DNA of 64,000 nt from Leptolyngbya sp. NIES-2104 (GCF_001485215.1 NZ_BBWW01000001.1:434001-498000); one strand, 5' to 3'; positions 1 through 9,154 are shown, counted from the first letter of the stretch. The notes: generated by a model from the letters alone, not told the origin. Made by a program: numbers and translations.

Positions 1-2595
1 GATTTACAAAAAGCGAGTCAGGAACTAATCGAAACTCTGATAAAACATCAGCGCGATCTTCAGGAGAATCAGCAAACATTAGCGGCGCTGACTCAAGAGA
101 AACAATCGATCGAGACTCAAGAACTCATCCAAGCGACACGAGAACGCGATCAGTCGCGGGAATTGCTCGATCGTAAACGCGATGAAGCGAATGCCTCGGC
201 TGAAAATGCGGATGCGTGGGTGCAAGAACAATCGCAGTTACACCACCACATCGATACGCTGTCGAAATCTTTGGAGCCGCAACGAACCGAACAGGCAGCA
301 TTGCGAGAGAAAACCAATCAACTCGATCGACAAATTCTAGAGCAAACGGATTCACTCCGAACCACGACCGCACAACTGAACGAAAAACAGATCGAAGAAA
401 GCGATTTATCTGAACGGTTAAACGCTGCAACCGGACAAATTCAATCACTAGCAGCATCACTATCCGGAGTTGAACAAGAATTACAAATTCAACGCCAAAC
501 TCAATCGCGATTAATCGAAGAACAACGCGATAAACAACGCAAGCTAGACAAATTAGAAGCACAAACGCAAGCGGTACAGGAAGCGCAAGGGACACAAGCC
601 TCACAAGTCATTCTTAAAATGGGATTAACTGGGGTGTGTGGCTTAGTTGCAGAGTTGGGACAAGTTGATCCGCGATATCAGCTTGCGCTTGAAACCGCAG
701 CAGGCGCGAGAATGGCAAATATTGTGGTCGAAGATGACGCGATCGCGGCGGCAGCGATCGACATTCTGAAACAAAGACGCGCCGGACGTGCGACCCTTCT
801 CCCGCTGAACAAACTCAACCCGCCTCACATTCCAAATCGCGCCACAATGCGATCAATGCAAGGTTGTATTGGTTACGCGATTAATTTAGTTAACTTTGAA
901 GATCGCTATCACGATGTATTCGCGTATGTGTTCGGTACGACCGTTGTGTTTGAAACGCTGAGCGATGCACGAAGACATTTAGGGCAGTATCGGATTGTTA
1001 CGCTCAATGGAGAGTTACTCGAATCCAGTGGAGCCATGACCGGAGGAAGTGCTGGACATCGATCGCCGCTCAAATTTGGAACAGGTCATGCGGCAGAATC
1101 ACCGGAGTTAGCCGCATTACGCCGTCGATTAGAGGAAATCGATCGAATTCTTGGACATTGTGAAGGCGCGATCGCCAAAGCAATGATCGCCCAAAGCGAT
1201 CGTACAAAAGCCTTAACCGAAGCTCGTCAACAACATCGAGAATTAGAACTCAAACTTGAACAAGCGAAAAAAGAACTCAAACGCTTGGAATCAGAACAAA
1301 TTCAATTCACAAAGACCTTAGAGAAAAATCAGCAAGAACTTTCTACGGCTCAATCTCGTTTACAGATTCTTGATCGTGAAATTCCAACTCAAGAAGCGCA
1401 ATTAGAGCAATTGAGAACGAATCTAGCTGAGATTGAACAGTCTCAAACTCATAGCGAATGGCAGCAAATTCAGGCAGGAATACGATCGCTCGAATCCACC
1501 TTGAGCGAAAAGGAACTTGCTTTAAGAGCGATCGAGCAGCGATCGCAAGATATCGAAACCCGCTATCAACGCTTGCAAGAAAAAATCGAACAGGGACAAA
1601 TTCGGATTCAAGAAGCGCGATCGCAGCAAACCATTCAACTGCAACAGCGATCGGAGAATTCGGAGCAACAGACCGCAGTGAATACCCAGATAACCGAGCT
1701 GAGAAATCAACTCGCGGAACTCGATAAAACACTGGGTGAAGAAAGAGCGAAACGGGATGCTGTCGATCGACAATTACGCGAACTCCAAAATCGCCATCAA
1801 CAACACGAATGGCAACGCAATAAAACTCACGAAACCATTCAAGCCCGCCGCGAACAGCTTGTCATCGAACAAGCACAACTTGCAGAACAGAGCGCTGAAC
1901 TTCCTGATCCGCTCCCCGAAGCGCCAGAAGGGATTACCCGCGATCTAGGGCAACTTCAGCACGAAATTCGATCAATGCAAAAACGGCTACAGGCAATGGA
2001 ACCCGTCAATATGCTGGCATTGGAAGAATACGATCGCACCCAAGCCCGACTCGATGAACTGACCGAAAAACTCGAAACGCTCCAAGAAGAACGCACCGAG
2101 CTTCTACTGCGAATCGAGAACTTCACCACGCTGAGACAACGTGCCTTTATGGAAGCTTACGAAGCGGTCGATATCAACTTCCAAAAGATTTTCGCCACGT
2201 TATCCGATGGGGACGGACGGCTTCAGCTTGAAGACCCGAACGCTCCCTTTAACGGCGGCTTAAACCTGATCGCCCATCCGAAAGGCAAGCCTGTTCAACG
2301 ATTGGCTTCGATGTCTGGGGGTGAAAAATCGCTTACCGCACTCAGTTTCATCTTCGCTCTACAACGCTATCGACCCTCGCCGTTCTACGCATTCGATGAG
2401 GTGGATATGTTCTTGGATGGAGCAAACGTGGAGCGATTAGCTAAAATGATCAAGCAGCAAGCCCAACAAGCCCAATTTATTGTGGTCAGTTTGCGGCGAC
2501 CGATGATCGAATCTGCCCAACGCACGATCGGCGTAACACAAGCGCGAGGAGCCTTCACCCAAGTTCTGGGGATTAAGCTACCCCAAAGCGTCTAG
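1..2595 (+). CDS. smc: Chromosome segregation protein SMC, 5'-truncated by window edge
   Basis: The reading frame is open from the first base, so the N-terminal Walker A head lies outside the window. About 865 residues are visible against roughly 1200 for cyanobacterial SMC. The order is coiled coil, hinge (about bases 625-1060, with the GVCGLVAELG and GAMTGGSAG segments), a second long coiled coil rich in Q/E/R, and the C-terminal ATPase head. The head shows the ABC signature SMSGGEKSLTAL (about 2308-2345) and Walker B FYAFDEVDMFLDG (about 2384-2422). SMC dimers load on DNA with ScpA/ScpB and organise and segregate the chromosome. No scpA or scpB is adjacent. The gene is followed by a 102-bp gap and a co-directional PRC-barrel gene. 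Confidence 0.95.
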   Translation, partial: DLQKASQELIETLIKHQRDLQENQQTLAALTQEKQSIETQELIQATRERDQSRELLDRKRDEANASAENADAWVQEQSQLHHHIDTLSKSLEPQRTEQAALREKTNQLDRQILEQTDSLRTTTAQLNEKQIEESDLSERLNAATGQIQSLAASLSGVEQELQIQRQTQSRLIEEQRDKQRKLDKLEAQTQAVQEAQGTQASQVILKMGLTGVCGLVAELGQVDPRYQLALETAAGARMANIVVEDDAIAAAAIDILKQRRAGRATLLPLNKLNPPHIPNRATMRSMQGCIGYAINLVNFEDRYHDVFAYVFGTTVVFETLSDARRHLGQYRIVTLNGELLESSGAMTGGSAGHRSPLKFGTGHAAESPELAALRRRLEEIDRILGHCEGAIAKAMIAQSDRTKALTEARQQHRELELKLEQAKKELKRLESEQIQFTKTLEKNQQELSTAQSRLQILDREIPTQEAQLEQLRTNLAEIEQSQTHSEWQQIQAGIRSLESTLSEKELALRAIEQRSQDIETRYQRLQEKIEQGQIRIQEARSQQTIQLQQRSENSEQQTAVNTQITELRNQLAELDKTLGEERAKRDAVDRQLRELQNRHQQHEWQRNKTHETIQARREQLVIEQAQLAEQSAELPDPLPEAPEGITRDLGQLQHEIRSMQKRLQAMEPVNMLALEEYDRTQARLDELTEKLETLQEERTELLLRIENFTTLRQRAFMEAYEAVDINFQKIFATLSDGDGRLQLEDPNAPFNGGLNLIAHPKGKPVQRLASMSGGEKSLTALSFIFALQRYRPSPFYAFDEVDMFLDGANVERLAKMIKQQAQQAQFIVVSLRRPMIESAQRTIGVTQARGAFTQVLGIKLPQSV

Positions 2596-2697
2596 CGTGC
2601 GTTTAAGCCGCGAAATCCGTTCGGCATTCCGTACCGATCGATCCTCGATATGATTTGATAATTAGAAAAAAGTGTAAGCAATAGGATTCGGGACTCA

Positions 2698-3813
2698 ATG
2701 ACAGAAGAATTTCGCCAACGCTCCGACCTCCTTGGAACTCAGGTGATTACGCGCAGCACCGGAAAACGGCTCGGCGTGGTGAGTCAGCTTTGGGTCGATA
2801 TTGACTCTCAAGAAGTCGTCGCCCTCAGTTTGCGCCCGAATCTGTTCTACGGCACTGCTCAACCGATGATGCTCTCCAGCATTCGCCAGATCGGTGACGT
2901 GATTTTAGTCGATGACGAAGATGTGGTCGAAGATGTCGATCTGGAAAATTACAGCAACCTGATCGGCTACGAAGTGATTACCGAAACCGGGGAACTGCTC
3001 GGAAAAGTTCGCGGCTTCCGGTTCAATATTGATACAGGCAGACTCGATAATTTAGTCATCGCGTCGATCGGGCTTCCCCTCATTCCCGATCAAGTTGTCA
3101 GCACTTACGAACTTCCGATCACCGAAATTGTCAGCAGCGGACCCGATCGCATTATCGTGATCGAAGGTTCCGAAGAGCGGATGAATCAGCTTAGCGTCGG
3201 TGTGCTCGAACGTTTGGGAATCGGTAAAGCGCCTTGGGAACGCGAAGAAGCGCAATATCTCGCTCCTGCTCGACCTGAGAATCAACTTCCTGCGGGTCAG
3301 CCTACTCAAGTTGAAATGCGTCCTCGGATTCAAGAACCGATCGAGCAAACATGGGACCCGGATGAAACGCTGTACGATGAGCCTGAACCGATTCCGCTTC
3401 GTCGTGAACAAGAACCGCCGCGCCAGCAGTATCGCGAAGCCGAAATTTACTCGCCGCCCGTCTATAGCGACGACGATACAGAAAATTGGGACGACGATGA
3501 AACGGAAAACTGGGGACTCTCCAGAACCGACGGTTCCCCTGAGTACGAGGACGAAGAATACGACGATACGTATGTCGATGCTGAAGATGATGCGATCGCG
3601 GTAGAGTTTGAGGAAGTTAAAATCGAGCCGCCTGCCTCACCAGAAAGCTTTGAACCGGGCAATCTTGATGAAGATCCGTGGGCGGATCAGCCCCAGGAAG
3701 AAGAGGTAGCGGCGAAAACTGAAGAGCCTGAGAGCCAACCGCTTCCCGATCTCAACACGATCGCCAAAGCTCAGAAACAAAAACAACCAGAATACGAGGA
3801 AGAAGGCTACTAA
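2698..3813 (+). CDS. PRC-barrel domain protein with acidic tail
   Basis: This 371-residue protein has two PRC-barrel repeats, about residues 8-78 (opening DLLGTQVITRSTGKRLG) and 84-150 (LIGYEVITETGELLGKV). A long tail rich in Asp, Glu, Pro and Gln follows (about 200-371) and is probably disordered. PRC barrels act as small RNA- or protein-binding modules in RimM and in photosystem-associated proteins. Cyanobacterial two-barrel proteins of this kind have no assigned role that I can state. The ATG at 2698 opens directly on the first barrel. It sits between smc and a small conserved gene on the same strand, which could make a short operon. Family call is firm, function is open. Confidence 0.8.
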   Translation: MTEEFRQRSDLLGTQVITRSTGKRLGVVSQLWVDIDSQEVVALSLRPNLFYGTAQPMMLSSIRQIGDVILVDDEDVVEDVDLENYSNLIGYEVITETGELLGKVRGFRFNIDTGRLDNLVIASIGLPLIPDQVVSTYELPITEIVSSGPDRIIVIEGSEERMNQLSVGVLERLGIGKAPWEREEAQYLAPARPENQLPAGQPTQVEMRPRIQEPIEQTWDPDETLYDEPEPIPLRREQEPPRQQYREAEIYSPPVYSDDDTENWDDDETENWGLSRTDGSPEYEDEEYDDTYVDAEDDAIAVEFEEVKIEPPASPESFEPGNLDEDPWADQPQEEEVAAKTEEPESQPLPDLNTIAKAQKQKQPEYEEEGY

Positions 3814-3818
3814 CTGTG

Positions 3819-4220
3819 ATGTCTGCCCATGATTTGAATTCGCCTACCCCGTCTCATCCATTCGTTCATGGGCACACCTTCACAAGCCCCGGTGGTCACT
3901 TCACGTATCGTGTGATCGGTCCTTGCTGCCGATTATTTGATCGAGAACAACTCCCTTATCCTTGCTGCCGGATCGAATGGCACGGCAAAGAACCAAGCTG
4001 GAGACGCATCGGGCGCAGATTCATCGTCGATTTGGCTTCTCGAAACAGTCCATCTTATAACGTCGAAATCGTTGGGCGCGAGGCACACAATCCAGTTGTT
4101 CTCACGTTGTACTGGATTAAGCTGCCTCAACCGCTCAAAGAATGGTGGCATTCGAGCAAACCTGCCAATACTGCTTCTACGAGCGTTTTATCAGCTGAAG
4201 ACATCAAAATCGAGGGATAA
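3819..4220 (+). CDS. Small conserved hypothetical protein
   Basis: 133 residues from ATG 3819; a GTG at 3816 in the same frame is an alternative. The start lies 5 bases after the stop of the PRC-barrel gene, so translational coupling is likely. The protein has paired cysteines (GPCCRLF and YPCCRIEW) and several Trp residues but no domain I recognise. There is no signal peptide or membrane segment. Its last ~94 bases overlap the 3' end of the convergent MMADHC-like gene, which is unusual and could mean this start-to-stop reading is partly spurious at its C-terminus. Function unknown. Confidence 0.5.
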   Translation: MSAHDLNSPTPSHPFVHGHTFTSPGGHFTYRVIGPCCRLFDREQLPYPCCRIEWHGKEPSWRRIGRRFIVDLASRNSPSYNVEIVGREAHNPVVLTLYWIKLPQPLKEWWHSSKPANTASTSVLSAEDIKIEG

Positions 4221-4600
4221 ACCGCACTGCCCCAAGTCGGATGCACGATCGTTAAACAATTTCCCACAGGCGCGATCGTATATCCAAGCGTCGATCGCAC
4301 CACTGCGACATCATCCAATCGTAACGATCCCGATTCTGATAAAACCGGAAATCCAGTTTTGGGATCAAACAATTCAACCAAATGATCTTCAAGCGATTCT
4401 GCAACCTTGAAACCAAATTCGAGGAATTGCGATCGCAATTTTTGTTTTTGTAAATCCGTTTCCCAACAGCGCTCAGATAATTCTCGATCGGCAAGTTGAA
4501 ACACCACCACGATCGAGCGAATTGGATGCGACCATTCTGGTAATAATCTCTCAGAATGCGCGGCGATAAATTCACTCGGTGGATGGACAGAATATTGCAT
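4127..4600 (-). CDS. MMADHC-like (cobalamin trafficking, type D) protein
   Basis: About 157 residues. The opening MQYSVHPPSEFIAAHSERLL and the segments LFDPKTGFPVLSE, DDVAVVRSTLGY and VHPTWGSAVYPSILMS match my memory of the cyanobacterial family annotated as methylmalonic aciduria and homocystinuria type D. In animals MMADHC routes cobalamin to its two target enzymes; whether the bacterial proteins do this is not known to me. The second of two adjacent ATGs (4600) gives the family-typical N-terminus; 4603 is the alternative. The gene is divergent from the methyltransferase (about 60 bp apart) and overlaps the preceding + strand ORF tail to tail. Confidence 0.75.
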   Translation of the reverse strand: MQYSVHPPSEFIAAHSERLLPEWSHPIRSIVVVFQLADRELSERCWETDLQKQKLRSQFLEFGFKVAESLEDHLVELFDPKTGFPVLSESGSLRLDDVAVVRSTLGYTIAPVGNCLTIVHPTWGSAVYPSILMSSADKTLVEAVLAGLLECHHSLSG

Positions 4601-4662
4601 CATTCAGTTGAAAAAATAGAACGATCGGATATAGTGCTAATGCACCAATTTTCCTAGTAAAG

Positions 4663-5583
4663 ATGCGGCAATTTGATTCAGCTATTGATCATCTTAAATC
4701 GTCAGTCGATTCAGATCAAAAACCTCATCTTTTCTATCATCATGATAACGGTCAGCTTTGGATTGGAGACGCGGTGGAATGGCTGAAATCACTCCCTTCT
4801 GAGTCGATCGATTTAGTGTTTTCCGACCCTCCCTATAACTTGAAAAAAGCCGAGTGGGATACATTTGAATCACAGCGATCGTATGTTGAATGGTCGATGC
4901 AATGGATCGAACAAGTAGCGCGAATTCTCAAGCCAACCGGAACGTTTTATATCTGCGGCTTTTCAGAGATTTTGGCAGACTTAAAACTTCCCGCTTCTCA
5001 ATTTTTTCAAGGCTGCCGCTGGCTGATTTGGCACTACAAAAACAAAGCCAACTTATCGAATGATTGGGGTCGATCGCACGAAAGCATTTTGCACTTTCGT
5101 AAAACCAAAAAATTTACTCTTTCTGTTGAGAACATTCGCACTCGTTACAACGATCACACGCTAAAGTATCCCGAACATCCGCAAGCCTTAACAAGTCACT
5201 ACGGCAACGGAAAATCAAAACTTTGGCATCCTCATCCAAAAGGTGCCAAACCGCGTGATGTGATCGAGATTCCAACGACTTGCAACGGAATGAACGAGAA
5301 AACGCCGCATCCGACTCAAAAACCTGAAGAATTAATCCGAAAATTTGTTCTCGCTTCTTCACATCGGGGCGATCGCATTCTCGATCCCTTCATCGGCTCT
5401 GGAACGACTGCCGTCGTCGCTGAACAACTCGGACGAAAATGGCTTGGTTGCGATCGACACTCCGAATACTTAACTTGGGCAATTCCTCGAATCGAATCTG
5501 CTGACCACCGCAGCGACGAAGACTGGTTTTGGCACGATCGCGATCGCGAATCCCGCCGCTCAAAAAACCGCGAAACATCCTAA
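4663..5583 (+). CDS. Solitary beta-class amino DNA methyltransferase
   Basis: 306 residues. Catalytic motif IV DPPY is at 55-58, in the context LVFSDPPYNLKKAEWD. The S-adenosylmethionine motif I DPFIGSGTT is at about 241-249. This IV-before-I order, with a target recognition segment between, defines the beta class of N6-adenine or N4-cytosine methyltransferases; DPPY favours adenine. No restriction endonuclease is adjacent, so it is probably an orphan methylase. Cyanobacteria carry conserved orphan methylases for GATC and CGATCG, sequences embedded in the HIP1 octamer that is frequent here; this may be one of them, but the target cannot be read from sequence. The basic, Asp/Arg-rich tail is low complexity. 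Confidence 0.85.
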   Translation: MRQFDSAIDHLKSSVDSDQKPHLFYHHDNGQLWIGDAVEWLKSLPSESIDLVFSDPPYNLKKAEWDTFESQRSYVEWSMQWIEQVARILKPTGTFYICGFSEILADLKLPASQFFQGCRWLIWHYKNKANLSNDWGRSHESILHFRKTKKFTLSVENIRTRYNDHTLKYPEHPQALTSHYGNGKSKLWHPHPKGAKPRDVIEIPTTCNGMNEKTPHPTQKPEELIRKFVLASSHRGDRILDPFIGSGTTAVVAEQLGRKWLGCDRHSEYLTWAIPRIESADHRSDEDWFWHDRDRESRRSKNRETS

Positions 5584-5646
5584 TCTTGTATTGACGATCG
5601 CCCCACTGCCGTATATCTTTTTCAGGCAACGACCCAAGGAGTTTTT

Positions 5647-6861
5647 GTGAGCATACTCATCGCCATTCTCGGAAGCACTGTCGGATTCGTTTTGCTGGTG
5701 ATGTTGCTGCTTGAAGCGCAATACTGGCAGCGTCCCACCAATACGCTAGAACTCAATTCCGGTAAGTGGGAACTTGCCGTCTACGAACCGCAACGATACG
5801 TATTAGTTGGGCAACTCGAACTGCACAATCTCACCCGCCGATTGGAGGTGATGTCTCCCGAAGTTCATGCAGAAGTGAAATTGCTTTCCGGTGGCAGTCT
5901 TGACGGCATCACAATCAAAACCCGCATGATTCCCCGATACAAAGATGCGGAAGTCCGAGAAGACAACTACTGGGAAGCGCGAGTCGTCAAAAGTCAGGCA
6001 CACGATCCGATCGAAGCGATCGTCGAAATCGAAGGTCCAAATCTCAGTGAATTGAAAGTCGCTTGGATCAAGCTGCACTACGTAGCGTACGGTTCTCAAG
6101 GTTGGAAACCTAAAGCTCGTCACGTGATGGTGCCGCTGAAGTTTCCCTCGATCGACGAATCGAAACGCTGGCGACCCGCGACGAATGCCGATGTGCTCCC
6201 GATCAAAACTCACTTGCTCACTCAGCTAGACGATCCGGTCAGCGTGGTAAAACGCTACGTCATGCCCCACGCGCAACCGGGCGATATTGTGACAATTGGG
6301 GAATCTCCGCTTGCAATTATGCAAGGGCGGTATCGCGATCCCCGTGATATCAAACCTGGCTGGCTAGCGACTCGACTCTGCTACATGTTTTTTCCCACTT
6401 CTAGTTTGGCGACCGCTTGCGGAATGCAGACTTTAATCGATGCTGAAGGATCATTCCGGGTGTTGGGCGCGTTTATCGTTGGCTCGATCGCGAAACTCTT
6501 CGGGCGAAAAGGAGTCTTCTATCAACTCGCAGGCGACCAAGCCCGACTGATCGACGACGTGACCGGAACCATTCCGCCGTATGACCAATTCATCGTTCTA
6601 GGACCTGCAAACTCTCAGGAAGTCGTCGATCAAATTCAACGAGAAACTGGACTTTCTGCGGCAATTGTCGATGTCAATGACTTAAAAGCCGTTAAAATAC
6701 TAGCAGCGTCTTCAGGTGTCTCGACGGCATTGCTCAAGCAGGCACTCATTACGAACCCCGCAGGCAACGCCAACGAACAGACCCCTGTGGTTCTCATTCG
6801 ACCCACTGACGCGACTCAAAAACCATCTGCTGTTGGGCTGCAATCGGTCAATCAACCTTAA
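5647..6861 (+). CDS. CofE-like (F420-0:gamma-glutamyl ligase family) membrane-anchored protein
   Basis: 404 residues from a GTG start at 5647, preceded by a clear AAGGAG Shine-Dalgarno (5636-5641). A hydrophobic segment at residues 2-22 predicts an N-terminal membrane anchor. The central and C-terminal parts (VVKRYVMPHAQPGDIVTIGE, RYRDPRDIKPGWLATRL, then a Gly-rich FIVGSIAKLFGRKG stretch) resemble cyanobacterial proteins annotated as F420-0:gamma-glutamyl ligase. The classical enzyme adds glutamates to coenzyme F420. Most cyanobacteria of this type are not known to depend on F420, so the true substrate is uncertain. The gene is followed by a GNAT gene on the same strand. Confidence 0.7.
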   Translation: MSILIAILGSTVGFVLLVMLLLEAQYWQRPTNTLELNSGKWELAVYEPQRYVLVGQLELHNLTRRLEVMSPEVHAEVKLLSGGSLDGITIKTRMIPRYKDAEVREDNYWEARVVKSQAHDPIEAIVEIEGPNLSELKVAWIKLHYVAYGSQGWKPKARHVMVPLKFPSIDESKRWRPATNADVLPIKTHLLTQLDDPVSVVKRYVMPHAQPGDIVTIGESPLAIMQGRYRDPRDIKPGWLATRLCYMFFPTSSLATACGMQTLIDAEGSFRVLGAFIVGSIAKLFGRKGVFYQLAGDQARLIDDVTGTIPPYDQFIVLGPANSQEVVDQIQRETGLSAAIVDVNDLKAVKILAASSGVSTALLKQALITNPAGNANEQTPVVLIRPTDATQKPSAVGLQSVNQP

Positions 6862-6937
6862 ACGAATACCCCTTAAGGTTGACCCCAAAGCCGTCGCTCA
6901 ATTCGTACTCTGGGGTTGAACTGCTGCTTTCATCACT

Positions 6938-8182
6938 ATGCCTCGCCTCCAACCGACTTCTAACGCTCTCGTCCGTCCCGTACAATACCGGGATCTCGAT
7001 GCGATCGACCAACTGACGCAGCAATCGCCAGACCTCGAATTGCCGCACTGTTCTACCGTTCGCGAAAAGAGCGTCTCGATTCGTCACTGGTTTGGCGTGA
7101 TGAAGCTTCTGAACCTGCTCCCGAATCCCGTTCAAAATCTGCCTTGTGTCCATGTTGCTGAAGTGAATCAGCGGATTCAAGGCATGATTCAGGTGTCGCC
7201 GTTCAACCGCACTCGCAGCACTTGGAGAGTTGATCGTGTGGTAGTCGCTCCTACGATCGTTGAAGAGGACACCGAAACCCAAGTTTTAACCAAAGTCGAT
7301 CTCGGCTCACTCTTGATTCGTTTCTGCCTCGAACGCATTTGGCAAGCGCGAACCTGGGTACTCGAAATCGATGTCAATGATAAAGCCGCGCTGGATCTAT
7401 ACCGTCACAACGGATTTCAGCCTTTGGCAAATATGACCTACTGGGCAGTTTCCTCTGAGCAGCTTCAAGAACTCGCAGAACGAGAGCCAGATCTACCGAA
7501 CCTGCTCCCGGTAAGTAATGCAGATGCTCAATTACTCTATCAACTCGACACAATGGCAATGCCGCCATTGGTGCGTCAAGTGTTCGATCGACACGTTCAA
7601 GATTTCAAAACGAGCGTGTTCGGCAGTCTGATGGAATGGGCAAAACAAGTCTTCACCCGTACTGAAGTTGTGAGCGGATACGTTTTTGAACCGCAACGAA
7701 AAGCCGCGATCGGATATTTTCAACTGCATCTTTGCCGCGATGGTTCTCAACCGCATACTGCCCATCTCACGGTGAATCCTGCCTACACTTGGCTCTATCC
7801 TGAACTAATGGCGCAAATGGCGCGAATCATGCAGGATCTCCCCGCCCAATCCTTGCAAATGGCATCGCCGGATTATCAACCGGAACGCGAGGCATATCTT
7901 GACAGCATCGGAGCCGATCGCATCGGTCACACGCTCTTGATGTCTCGTTCGGTTTGGCACAAAGTCCGGGAAACGAAATCGATCGCAGAAAGTCTGCAAC
8001 TCGCGGAAATGCTGCAAAACCTCCAGCCCGCTCGTAAACCCGTACCGGGACGGATTTCGATGCTCAAATCTGTGAAACTTCCTGCACCCGATCAAAAGCC
8101 GCAAGAAGCGGACAAGCCGAGTGTCCAGGAATTGATGAAAGCGGCATCGCAAGAACCCCCCAGCGAAGATCCTTGCTGCTAA
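6938..8182 (+). CDS. GNAT family N-acetyltransferase, two-lobed
   Basis: 414 residues. The N-terminal half (about 10-165) is a GNAT fold: RPVQYRDLDAIDQL at the start, a WRVDRVVV strand, and the LEIDVNDKAALDLYRHNGF signature that binds acetyl-CoA and closes the fold. A second, more divergent GNAT-like lobe covers about 180-320. The tail is Pro/Lys rich. The acceptor substrate is unknown. The stop codon overlaps the ATG of ruvX (TAATG at 8180-8184), which implies translational coupling in this family arrangement. Confidence 0.85.
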   Translation: MPRLQPTSNALVRPVQYRDLDAIDQLTQQSPDLELPHCSTVREKSVSIRHWFGVMKLLNLLPNPVQNLPCVHVAEVNQRIQGMIQVSPFNRTRSTWRVDRVVVAPTIVEEDTETQVLTKVDLGSLLIRFCLERIWQARTWVLEIDVNDKAALDLYRHNGFQPLANMTYWAVSSEQLQELAEREPDLPNLLPVSNADAQLLYQLDTMAMPPLVRQVFDRHVQDFKTSVFGSLMEWAKQVFTRTEVVSGYVFEPQRKAAIGYFQLHLCRDGSQPHTAHLTVNPAYTWLYPELMAQMARIMQDLPAQSLQMASPDYQPEREAYLDSIGADRIGHTLLMSRSVWHKVRETKSIAESLQLAEMLQNLQPARKPVPGRISMLKSVKLPAPDQKPQEADKPSVQELMKAASQEPPSEDPCC

Positions 8183-8637
8183 TGGAAAGAGTCGCGGCAC
8201 TGGGGCTAGATGTGGGAAAAAAACGCATCGGCGTTGCAGGCTGTGACGGAACTGGATTAATCGCAACGGGACTCACCACCATTACGCGCAAATCCTATCC
8301 GCAGACGATCGAAGAACTGCGTCAAATCGTGCACGATCGCAATGTCGATCTGCTCGTGATTGGGTTGCCATATTCAATGGATGGCTCGATCGGAAAACAA
8401 GCGATTCATGTTCAGAAATTTGGGGAAACGATTTCCAAAGCGTTATCGTTACCGATCGAATATGTAGACGAGCGCTTAACGAGCTATCAGGCAGAACAAT
8501 CCATGATCGCGGAACGGATTTCGCTGCGGGACAACAAGGGAATGATCGATCGTAAAGCGGCGGCTGTAATTCTCCAGCAATGGCTTGATGAACGACGAGC
8601 GAAACGGAATGTCGATCGTCTTCCGAATTCTAATTAA
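8182..8637 (+). CDS. ruvX: Putative pre-16S rRNA nuclease / Holliday junction resolvase-like RuvX (YqgF)
   Basis: 151 residues. It shows the RNase H-like fold of the YqgF family: LGLDVGKKRIGVAGCD near the N-terminus with the first catalytic Asp, LLVIGLPYSMDGS, YVDERLTSYQAEQ with the DERLTS signature, and the closing Asp of IDRKAAAVILQQWLDE. Family members process the 5' end of 16S rRNA and were named for resolvase similarity. I chose ATG 8182, which overlaps the upstream stop, over an in-frame TTG at 8173. No obvious terminator follows directly. Confidence 0.92.
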   Translation: MERVAALGLDVGKKRIGVAGCDGTGLIATGLTTITRKSYPQTIEELRQIVHDRNVDLLVIGLPYSMDGSIGKQAIHVQKFGETISKALSLPIEYVDERLTSYQAEQSMIAERISLRDNKGMIDRKAAAVILQQWLDERRAKRNVDRLPNSN

Positions 8638-8639
8638 CA

Positions 8640-8932
8640 CGATCGCGAACAGATGCACATTCCAAGGATGTTCTTGACTCTGCTCACAAAATCGATTAGT
8701 CTCTCAAATTAAGCAATCAGTTATTCCGTTGCTTGTGCGTCCCAAAGACTGAATCTGCCGCTGCCCAAAGTTGCGCCAACAACGATGAGCAGCTAACCAT
8801 CCAAGACTGCGGTAACAGTCCAGGAGGCTAACGTAGGATGATAGCATCTGAAGTAGCCACCTCGATTTGCTATGGATTGGGGTGGCTTTGGTTTTTGGGC
8901 TTTCTTCCCTTACTCAAATTAGAGAAAAGCCC
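8640..8932 (+). other. Intergenic region with possible structured RNA and terminator-like hairpin
   Basis: No supported gene in this stretch. Several short complementary blocks are visible: GCTGC/GCAGC around 8759-8796 enclosing GTTG/CAAC, and GACTG/CAGTC around 8801-8817. A longer-looped hairpin follows, AGCCACC (8855-8861) with GGTGGCT (8881-8887), then a T-rich run. The arrangement resembles a leader or small RNA ending in an intrinsic terminator just ahead of the small gene at 8933. I compared it by eye with cobalamin, glutamine and other known riboswitch cores and found no match. Confidence 0.3.
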
Positions 8933-9154
8933 ATGAATATGAACATCCAGGAGTTTCTGGAGCGTTTCGAGTCGAATCGCGACGCTGAAAAGCTCCAGCA
9001 CGTTTTGATTGGTACATCTGAAGGGATTCAAGAAGCAAAACAAACGCTACACGCCTTGAGGTATGCCACGATCGATTTATGGAGTCCGATGATTCCGATG
9101 CCGGGGACGAGTGTTTATCTCAGTGTGCTAACGCGCTATCGATCGAACTCTTAA
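8933..9154 (+). CDS. Small conserved hypothetical protein
   Basis: 73 residues from ATG 8933. An in-frame ATG at 8939 and an upstream ATG at 8867 are alternatives; 8867 would put the terminator-like hairpin inside the gene and is unlikely. The protein has no signal peptide, membrane segment or domain that I recognise. Its 3' end from codon MIP onward is repeated 740 bp downstream (9830-9896) with three silent changes, which shows the C-terminus has been under coding constraint and supports the gene being real. Function unknown. Confidence 0.6.
   Translation: MNMNIQEFLERFESNRDAEKLQHVLIGTSEGIQEAKQTLHALRYATIDLWSPMIPMPGTSVYLSVLTRYRSNS

Noticed and set aside
1343-1732. 129-codon minus-strand frame inside smc
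   Set aside because: Lies within the coiled-coil coding region and has no domain; shadow of the coding strand's codon bias.
8740-8895. Cobalamin or glutamine riboswitch
   Set aside because: The conserved B12-box and glutamine-core sequences are absent, so only an unspecified structured RNA is suggested.
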